In this document: piece after piece, positions 3,830 through 9,543 of the stretch | Numbering within the stretch: the stretch's first letter is position 1 | Layout: the number at the start of each line of letters is the position of its first letter | Translations under genes and position numbers: made by a program | Origin: Defluviitaleaceae bacterium | GTDB lineage: Bacteria; Bacillota; Clostridia; Lachnospirales; UBA5962 | Assembly: GCA_009787435.1 (NCBI GenBank) | Contig: WRFW01000174.1 | Coordinates: 1 to 9,543, forward strand | Direction: 5' to 3' | DNA length: 9,543 bases | Notes under the pieces: generated by a model | What the model was told of the DNA's origin: nothing | Databases searched by the model: none | Seen by the model: only the letters and a program-made list of their open reading frames with translations

Positions 3830-6502
3830 CTATTTTATAAATTCAATCACGTTACCATCTATCGTTACTTGAACCCCTAAATTTGTAAATAAATCTATAG
3901 ACGCTAAGGCACGGTTATTTATTACATTTTGTGCATAAAAACTAACTTCATAATTTGAATTAAAGTAAATTGAAACTGTTCTAGTTAATTCTTCCCATTC
4001 TACTATAAAACCAAGTTCTTCAGCTATAGGGCGAACAGGAACAAATAGTTCATTTTCAATGCTTATAACTTCTGTCCCCATATTTAAAGCTGCACCTGTT
4101 TGTATGTTCGTTAAAGTTGCTTCGCCATAAGAAACTCTCACTTGTCTTAACTCTTGCTCTTCAGAAATATTAACAGCAGGCGTTGCACCACTCCAACTAT
4201 TTACCGTATCTAATATTGCAAAAAATGCAGGCTTTGCATTAAAATAAGAGTCAAATAAAACTGGGTGCCCTGCTGCTCTCCAAGATTGGTTATCTGCAAG
4301 CCCCCATATAGAAACACGTTCTATATAGTCTGCAAACTCTAAATAGTATTCAAAAAGTCTAGCAAACACTTCGGCTTGCCTTTGTGCATATTCTTCAGGT
4401 AAGTTTTGAAATGCTGTTGCACCTTGGCCGTGTGCTCCCATAGTTATATCTAATTCTGTAATTGCGAGTATTGTGCCAGTTGCGGCAAAACGCTCTAAAG
4501 CAGGGCGTATGTTGTTAAAATTAGTGCTCCAACCTCCCATAGGATAATGAAAGTGGCTTTGAAGCCCTATACCCTCAATTAGTAAACGCCCGTTATAAAG
4601 CTGACCAACTGGCACAGCTTCTGGGTTATTTTCGCTATCATGTGCCCAACGTTCGTTAAGCTGCTCTACCATTTGGGCTATAGCGTTTCTTTTAGCTGGT
4701 ATTTCTTCGTTATAGTCGTTGTAGTAAAGTATTGAATTAGGGAAGTATCTGCGGGCAAATACAAAAGCATCATAAACAAAGTCTGATGGGTGTTCTCCCT
4801 CTTGTGGGTTTGGGTTATTTGAATAAGCTTCCCACCAGCCAGAATTAGTTCTCATTTGTGTACGCCAGTCGCCGCCATTCCAGTCTTCTAAATCTGCACC
4901 CCAATCACCGCCGCCAGAAGCAATAACTTCGTTAACTACGTCCCAAGAATGGAAAGCATTTATAGTTCCTTGGCTAGTAAAGTGCTCAGAAAGTGTACGT
5001 ATATAAAATTCCATATTGTCTCTTGCTTCTTGTCTCGTGAGCCTGTTACCCTCTGCACCAAATAGCCATGCCGGTGTTTGGCTGTGCCATACAAAAGCAT
5101 GCCCTATTAATTTAAGGTCGTTTTCAATTGCAAAATTTACTATAGCATCTGCAGAATCAAAGTTAAAATCTTCAGCAGATGGGCGGGTAGTTAAACCAGC
5201 TGGGCCTGCCAAGTGGTCTGGCTTGTGCCAGTTTTCAGCAGTAACAGCGTTAAAGTGGTGAAGAAAAGCTTCGCGAGTATCAAATTGGTTCATTATCGCA
5301 TGTGTTGGATAAATATTACCAAATGTGAAAAATGGCTCAAAAGCTTCAGCAAGTGATTGAAGTGTTAAATCCCATTGCGGTTCCACAAAATCGGCTTCCC
5401 CCCCATATTCTATATTAATGTTGTTTATATATAGTACAGACGGCTGTCTTTCAGCTTCGTTTACTCTAAAACGGAAAATTAAATGCTCAGCAACGTCTCC
5501 AACTTCATGGCTAACCATAAACTCTATAGAAGTGGTTACCCATTCATCCATTTGTATTTCTCTATTTAAATCTATATCGTTAGTTGGTTGAGAGGGTGCT
5601 TGCCCAAAGTTTGAATTTATAACGAGCCCAGGGCCTACTATCACTCTTTCGCCTAAGTTTTCAGAAGATGGAACATACACATCCCAAGAAATTCTAAGGT
5701 TTGTAGCAGGTAGTATAGGATTTGGTAAGTTTAAGCGAAGATAGTTACCATTTCCTGAAGTATAATCGCCTGTAACATTTTCAAGTCTAAACCCTTGGCT
5801 AGTAATAGTGCCCTCCATTTGGGCACCTGCTATTAAATAATTAGCATAGTTTGAAAAGTTATCTGTGTTTATCTCAAGTATGCTTTCAAATACTAAATCT
5901 GCTGTACTTATTCTATAAACTCGGATTGTTTCTATATTAAATTCAGCTGTTTCAGCGTTATTAGTTTGTATACGCATAGCAGGCATAAAAGGGTTTATAG
6001 GGTAATCAATAATGCCCTCTATTGCCCAAGTGCCATCATCCGCTGTATTTACCATAGAATTTGATACAAAATTCCAAGGCGATTCAGAGCGGTGGAAACC
6101 TATTTGCATACCTGGCTCGGCTGTTCCTGTTGCTGTGAAAAGATAAGTAGAGCCTAAGCTTAAATTAGCTAAGTTCACATCTATAGTGTGCCAATTTTCA
6201 GAGCGGTCTGTTAATTGTAAACTTCCGTTTGCACGGGTTATAACAGGGCTTCCAGAAGCACTTAAGTAAGTAGAATTGTTAAAATTAGTTACCCCGTCTG
6301 TCTGTACATATTCATATGTTGCCATATCAAATATTAACTGACGCTCACCATTTGTTTGCTCAGCATCTGCAAAATAAGCAGGGGTATCAACGTGCCAAGC
6401 GTGTGGCTCATCTGCTCTAACTTCTGTGCTATAAATTGGCACAGATAGAAATGTTAGGGCTAGTGAAAATGCTCCTAAACGCATTGAATTTTTTATTGCC
6501 AT
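3830..6502 (-). CDS. Secreted multidomain GH10 endo-1,4-beta-xylanase
   Basis: An 890-residue enzyme that cuts the beta-1,4-xylan backbone outside the cell. A signal peptide occupies about 1-30 (basic start, hydrophobic 'LGAFSLALTFLSVPIYS', likely cleavage near 'VRA-DE'). Residues about 50-198 look like a CBM22 xylan-binding module ('RSENWHTIDVNLANLSLGSTY'). Residues about 203-367 are a second beta-sandwich carbohydrate-binding-type region. The GH10 barrel spans about 376-768: 'GHAFVWHSQTP' at 467-477, acid/base Glu525 in 'WDVVNE', 'YYNDYN' at 593-598, nucleophile Glu683 in 'ITELD' and 'WGLADNQSWR' near 733-742. A segment around 533-575 is longer than in minimal GH10 enzymes. Residues about 788-890 resemble a copper-amine-oxidase-N-like stalk domain ('ELFVPVRPIAEELGFIVEWEELTRTVSIY'), with the second half degenerate. 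AAGGAGG (6513-6507) lies only 4 bases before the ATG. The gene is apparently monocistronic, with its own strong promoter and terminator. Confidence 0.96.
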   Translation of the reverse strand: MAIKNSMRLGAFSLALTFLSVPIYSTEVRADEPHAWHVDTPAYFADAEQTNGERQLIFDMATYEYVQTDGVTNFNNSTYLSASGSPVITRANGSLQLTDRSENWHTIDVNLANLSLGSTYLFTATGTAEPGMQIGFHRSESPWNFVSNSMVNTADDGTWAIEGIIDYPINPFMPAMRIQTNNAETAEFNIETIRVYRISTADLVFESILEINTDNFSNYANYLIAGAQMEGTITSQGFRLENVTGDYTSGNGNYLRLNLPNPILPATNLRISWDVYVPSSENLGERVIVGPGLVINSNFGQAPSQPTNDIDLNREIQMDEWVTTSIEFMVSHEVGDVAEHLIFRFRVNEAERQPSVLYINNINIEYGGEADFVEPQWDLTLQSLAEAFEPFFTFGNIYPTHAIMNQFDTREAFLHHFNAVTAENWHKPDHLAGPAGLTTRPSAEDFNFDSADAIVNFAIENDLKLIGHAFVWHSQTPAWLFGAEGNRLTRQEARDNMEFYIRTLSEHFTSQGTINAFHSWDVVNEVIASGGGDWGADLEDWNGGDWRTQMRTNSGWWEAYSNNPNPQEGEHPSDFVYDAFVFARRYFPNSILYYNDYNEEIPAKRNAIAQMVEQLNERWAHDSENNPEAVPVGQLYNGRLLIEGIGLQSHFHYPMGGWSTNFNNIRPALERFAATGTILAITELDITMGAHGQGATAFQNLPEEYAQRQAEVFARLFEYYLEFADYIERVSIWGLADNQSWRAAGHPVLFDSYFNAKPAFFAILDTVNSWSGATPAVNISEEQELRQVRVSYGEATLTNIQTGAALNMGTEVISIENELFVPVRPIAEELGFIVEWEELTRTVSIYFNSNYEVSFYAQNVINNRALASIDLFTNLGVQVTIDGNVIEFIK

Positions 6503-6585
6503 ATTTCCTCCTTTAGAATTGGATATTTTTTAGGCAGCAACTAAGTCTGGATGCAATTTAGCCACTCCCGTTTTTTATAACAATA

Positions 6586-6614
6586 ATTATATCACATTCT
6601 TGCTAACCTGTCAA
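6586..6614 (-). promoter_or_regulatory. Perfect consensus sigma-A promoter of the xylanase gene
   Basis: On the - strand TTGACA (6614-6609) is followed by 17 bases and TATAAT (6591-6586), both exact consensus, with a TG one base before the -10 (extended -10). The start is expected near 6579, giving a leader of about 77 bases. The leader contains only a weak fold (GGCTAA with TTAGTT, two G.U pairs). No clear catabolite-response (cre) site was found around it. Confidence 0.88.
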
Positions 6615-6637
6615 AAGAAAATTAAATTTTTTACAAT

Positions 6638-6669
6638 AAAAAAAGGCACGAACCTTATTAGGTTTGTGC
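6638..6669 (-). terminator. Intrinsic terminator of murA
   Basis: A 10-position stem (6646-6655 with 6660-6669, loop of 4) followed on the - strand by a run of seven U (6644-6638). The - strand stem has one A.C mismatch, which becomes a G.U pair on the + strand. It lies about 40 bases after the murA stop and just upstream of the xylanase promoter, so it insulates the two genes. Confidence 0.83.
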
Positions 6670-6709
6670 AATTTTGTCGTTTATTTATAAAAAGTGTTGG
6701 GTAAATATA

Positions 6710-7981
6710 TTAATTTATAAAGCGAATATTAGCACCAACTTTGTTTAAATCACCAACTATATTTTCATAGCCACGCTCTATATGCTCTATCCCTTTTATT
6801 TCTGTTTTTCCCTCTGCTGCTAATGCCGCTATAACTAGCGAAGCACCGCCCCTTAAATCTTCTGCTAATACTTTTGTTCCTTTTAAATTAGCTTTTCCTT
6901 TAATTATAAAATGGCGGCCATTAAGCATGCTAGTTATATTTGCTCCCATTTTAATAAGTTCTTTCACGTGTTTGTCTCTAGCTTCAAATATATTTTCTTC
7001 TATCTCGCTTGTTCCCTCTGCTTGTGTTAATAAAGCCATTGTTTGGGCTTGCATATCTGTTGGAAAGCCCGGGTGTGTTCCCGTTCTTATTTTAACTTTT
7101 CTTATCGGTTTTTCAGCGTTTATAGCTATACTATTTTTGTTTATCGTTACAGCTATACCCATATTTATAAACTTTTCTTTAATTGGATATACATCATAAG
7201 GGTAAACATCTTTTAAAATTAAACTTCCATTTGTAATTGCCGCCGCCGCCATATAAGTGCCTGCAATTATTCTATCTGGCATTACTATATATTCACACCC
7301 TTTTAAAGAGTTTTCTGCCACCCCCTCAATTATCACTTCATCTGTGCCAGCTCCTTTAATTCTTGCCCCGCAAGCGTTCAAAAAATTAACCATATCTACT
7401 ATTTCCGGTTCTTTTGCTGCATTTGTAATTATTGTGCTCCCTTTTGCATATACTGAAGCTAAGATTATATTTTGTGTTGCACCGACGCTTGGAAAATCAA
7501 GAAAAATATTAGCACCAATGCGACTTTTATTATCATTTTTATTTTTACATATTAGTTTTTCAGTTTCTTCTATAACTTCAAAACCGAGTTCCAAAAAGCC
7601 TTTTTTGTGTAATTCTATTGGTCTTTCACCGAGTGGGCAGCCACCCGGAAAATAGCATTCACCCTCGCCTAATTTTCCGAGAATTGCACCTAAAAACGTT
7701 ATAGAGCTTCGCATTTTTTCTGAATATTTTTTAGAAATAGTATTTTTTGATATTTTTCCAGAAATAGTAACAGTGTTTTTTTCGTGCAAAACTTTAAGCC
7801 CTAAATCTCGCAAAATATCAACAGCAACACGAACATCTGAAATATTAGGCACATTTTTAATAGTCTTTTCCCCATCAATTAATATGCACGCTGCAAGTAT
7901 GGGTAAAGCGGCATTTTTAGCACCACCGATAGAAATTTCGCCATTTATTTTATTTCCGCCCAAAATAAAAAAAGAACCCAT
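6710..7981 (-). CDS. murA: UDP-N-acetylglucosamine 1-carboxyvinyltransferase (MurA)
   Basis: A 423-residue cytosolic enzyme of normal length that transfers enolpyruvate from phosphoenolpyruvate to UDP-GlcNAc, the first committed step of peptidoglycan synthesis. Key positions are present: Lys22 in 'GAKNAALP', the fosfomycin-target Cys115 in 'FPGGCPLGERPIELH' (same number as in E. coli), Arg120, the catalytic Asp309 in 'GFPTDMQ' (Asp305 in E. coli), and Arg403 in 'HIERGYENI' (Arg397 in E. coli). Because position 115 is Cys rather than Asp, the enzyme should be fosfomycin-sensitive as far as the sequence shows. Many Firmicutes carry two MurA paralogues; which one this is cannot be told here. The start is supported by GGAGAGGTGAT just upstream, an unusually long match to the 16S tail. 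It appears monocistronic, with its own terminator. Confidence 0.97.
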   Translation of the reverse strand: MGSFFILGGNKINGEISIGGAKNAALPILAACILIDGEKTIKNVPNISDVRVAVDILRDLGLKVLHEKNTVTISGKISKNTISKKYSEKMRSSITFLGAILGKLGEGECYFPGGCPLGERPIELHKKGFLELGFEVIEETEKLICKNKNDNKSRIGANIFLDFPSVGATQNIILASVYAKGSTIITNAAKEPEIVDMVNFLNACGARIKGAGTDEVIIEGVAENSLKGCEYIVMPDRIIAGTYMAAAAITNGSLILKDVYPYDVYPIKEKFINMGIAVTINKNSIAINAEKPIRKVKIRTGTHPGFPTDMQAQTMALLTQAEGTSEIEENIFEARDKHVKELIKMGANITSMLNGRHFIIKGKANLKGTKVLAEDLRGGASLVIAALAAEGKTEIKGIEHIERGYENIVGDLNKVGANIRFIN

Positions 7982-8000
7982 ATAATCACCTCTCCAAAAA

Positions 8001-8006
8001 ATTATA
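8001..8006 (-). promoter_or_regulatory. Possible proximal -10 element of murA
   Basis: A perfect TATAAT lies on the - strand about 20 bases before the murA start, but the -35 position holds only TTTAAG (3 of 6). A start from here would leave a leader of about 13 bases and begin almost at the ribosome binding site. Weak. Confidence 0.3.
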
Positions 8007-8091
8007 AGTTTAAAATATGCTATCTTAAATTAGTATTTATAAATTAGGTTAGTGTTTGAGCCACCGCCATTTTAAAATACATAGTTAGTAC

Positions 8092-8120
8092 ATATTATGC
8101 TTATTCTTTTTTTGTGTGAA
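8092..8120 (-). promoter_or_regulatory. Possible distal promoter of murA
   Basis: On the - strand TTCACA (8120-8115, 5 of 6) is followed by 17 bases and TAATAT (8097-8092, 4 of 6), giving a leader of about 100 bases. It is a moderate match in an AT-rich region and competes with the proximal candidate. Confidence 0.35.
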
Positions 8121-8144
8121 TGGGTTCTTTTTGTGTTAAATAAG

Positions 8145-8160
8145 TTAATTAGCTAGTTAA
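8145..8160. promoter_or_regulatory. 16-base near-palindrome upstream of murA
   Basis: TTAATTAGCTAGTTAA pairs with itself at 7 of 8 positions around a TAGCTA centre. It lies 25 bases upstream of the possible distal murA -35 and downstream of the CstA stop codon. It could be an operator. At this base composition chance is also possible. Confidence 0.25.
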
Positions 8161-8221
8161 GGTTTTATCTATCACTTTTTAGCCATAAACAGCTAACGTA
8201 ATCTTCAATTTATATAAACTA

Positions 8222-9543
8222 TTAATTAGCAGTAGATTTAGTAGCAACCCCGTCTGTTCCTATTCTCTGTTTGTGTGGAACGAATATGAACAATATAAAT
8301 AGAACTAAAGCGGCTATAATTCCTGCTGTGTTACTAATGCCTGCTGGTAAACCGAAGCCCTCATCTGGTGCTTGCAATATATAAGAAATTGAAACGAAGC
8401 TCATAAATGCTGCTGGTAAAGAAGCTATCCAGTGGAATTTTTTATTTGTTGCTAAAAATGCAGCACCAGTCCAAAGAGCCATAGCAGCTAATGTTTGGTT
8501 AGACCATGCAAAGTAACGCCATATAACATCAAAATCTACAAAAGATATTGCAAAAGCTATAGCAAATATAGGTATAGAAACTATCAAACGTGATTTTAAG
8601 CTAGTTTGGTTTATTTTAAAAGCATCTGAAATTAAAAGACGAATGCTACGGAAAGTAGTATCGGCACTCGTTACTGGCACTATAATAATAGCAATAATAA
8701 CTAAAATAATACCCCAGCCGCCTAATAAATAGTCTGATAATGAGTTAACAACACCACCAGGGCCGCCCATTGCACCGACAGTTTCACCTAGTAAAAATCT
8801 ATCACCAAGAACCGCCATAGCCGCTGCCGCCCATACTAGAGCAACTATACCTTCAATAACCATTGCACCATAAAACACACGCTGTGTTTCGCTTTCTTTC
8901 TTTAAACAACGAGCCATCATAGGTGATTTTGTAGCATGGAAGCCTGAAACTGCCCCACAAGCTATAGTAATGAAAAGGAATGGGAATGGAGATAAGCCCC
9001 CAGCGTGTGGGAAATTAAAAGTAAATTCTACCATTTGAACAGTGCCATTAAACACACCTATAAAAACACCAATTAAAAGCAAAACTGCCATAAATATCAT
9101 AGAAGCCGACAGTAGAGGGAAAATTTTAGATATTAAAGCGTTTATAGGTAAAATTGTAGCTAGTATGAAATAACCCATTAAAATTAACATCCAAATTAGT
9201 GAGCTATCGGCAGTTCCTAAAGGCATTCTGCTTTGTAGCCAGTCTGCAGGTGCTAATGTGAAAACAACAGCAACGAGCATTAATAATACAAAAGAGAATA
9301 TACGCATTACCGTACGTGCATTTTTGCCTAAATAAAAGCCTACAAGTTCTGAGATAGACATACCATTATGCTTTAGAGAAACATAGCCAGAAAGCACATC
9401 ATGAACACCACCTACTAAAAGGGTACCGAAAGTTATCCATAAAAATGCAACCGGACCAAACATAGCACCGAGAATAGCACCAAATATAGGTCCAAGACCA
9501 GCTATGTTTAAAAATTGGGTAAGTAAAACTTTCCACCAAGGCA
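8222..9543 (-). CDS. CstA-family (carbon starvation) transporter, 5' end outside window
   Basis: The frame stays open to the window edge, giving 439 visible residues; the Met at 9463 is internal, because the in-frame upstream part (PWWKVLLTQFLNIAGLGPIFGA) is itself family-typical. The protein has about 11 hydrophobic spans. The strongest signature is 'CGAVSGFHATKSP' at visible residues 195-207, followed by 'MARCLKKE' and 'YGAMVIEGIVALVWAAAA'. CstA relatives are inner-membrane transporters for peptides or pyruvate; the E. coli members are about 700 residues, whereas this short form ends soon after the last span and lacks their C-terminal extension. The substrate cannot be assigned. No strong terminator follows: only a weak TTAGC/GCTAA hairpin lies in the 240-base gap before murA. 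Confidence 0.93.
   Translation of the reverse strand, partial: PWWKVLLTQFLNIAGLGPIFGAILGAMFGPVAFLWITFGTLLVGGVHDVLSGYVSLKHNGMSISELVGFYLGKNARTVMRIFSFVLLMLVAVVFTLAPADWLQSRMPLGTADSSLIWMLILMGYFILATILPINALISKIFPLLSASMIFMAVLLLIGVFIGVFNGTVQMVEFTFNFPHAGGLSPFPFLFITIACGAVSGFHATKSPMMARCLKKESETQRVFYGAMVIEGIVALVWAAAAMAVLGDRFLLGETVGAMGGPGGVVNSLSDYLLGGWGIILVIIAIIIVPVTSADTTFRSIRLLISDAFKINQTSLKSRLIVSIPIFAIAFAISFVDFDVIWRYFAWSNQTLAAMALWTGAAFLATNKKFHWIASLPAAFMSFVSISYILQAPDEGFGLPAGISNTAGIIAALVLFILFIFVPHKQRIGTDGVATKSTAN

Noticed and set aside
6503..6579. Riboswitch in the xylanase leader
   Set aside because: Only a weak six-pair stem with two G.U pairs can be drawn, and no known aptamer core is present.
7257..7655. 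Antisense open frames over murA (also 6927-7199 and 7773-7985), over the RidA gene (1880-2170) and over the xylanase (5016-5261)
   Set aside because: All are shadows of conserved genes, with compositions expected from the complementary codons and no start signals.
8044..8070. Eight-codon - strand frame (MAVAQTLT) upstream of murA as a leader peptide
   Set aside because: No ribosome binding site precedes it and no attenuator structure follows it.

Overview
The window looks like ordinary chromosome from an AT-rich Firmicute, most likely an anaerobic, plant-fibre-degrading member of the Clostridia. The reasons are strong purine-rich ribosome binding sites, sigma-A-type promoters with TTGACA/TATAAT elements, short U-tailed terminators, a YitT-family protein, a short-form CstA, and a secreted GH10 xylanase carrying a 'copper amine oxidase N-terminal-like' (stalk) domain of the kind common in that group. 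The genus cannot be fixed from the sequence.

Left part, + strand. The window opens inside a TolC-like outer-membrane-efflux-type protein (1-375, only its C-terminal coiled-coil end is present). A 263-base gap follows (376-638) with two adjacent blocks of about 120 bases, each bounded by its own inverted repeat (378-494 and 502-621). The second block contains three hairpins whose arms can re-pair into one long stem. It ends right at the ribosome binding site of an unrecognised 344-residue soluble protein (639-1673). A RidA-family enamine/imine deaminase (1767-2228) comes next and ends at a bidirectional terminator.

Middle part, - strand. A YitT-family membrane protein (2337-3194) lies downstream of a small single-span membrane protein with a very acidic tail (3264-3503). 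A terminator-like hairpin sits between them and overlaps the possible upstream starts of yitT. The small gene has its own well-formed promoter and a hairpin-bearing leader. After a 326-base gap comes the longest gene, a secreted 890-residue GH10 endo-xylanase (3830-6502) with two N-terminal carbohydrate-binding-type domains. It is driven by a promoter with perfect -35 and -10 hexamers.

Right part, - strand. murA (6710-7981, peptidoglycan precursor synthesis) is bounded by its own terminator and putative promoters. A CstA-family transporter (8222 to the window edge) is cut at its 5' end. Functionally the genes are a mix of housekeeping (murA, ridA), transport (CstA, YitT, TolC-like) and polysaccharide degradation (xylanase). 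They do not form one obvious pathway, and I see no clear new multi-gene system. The least explained pieces are the structured 378-621 region with the unknown gene behind it, and the hairpin at the yitT start. No rRNA, tRNA, CRISPR array, transposase or phage gene was seen.
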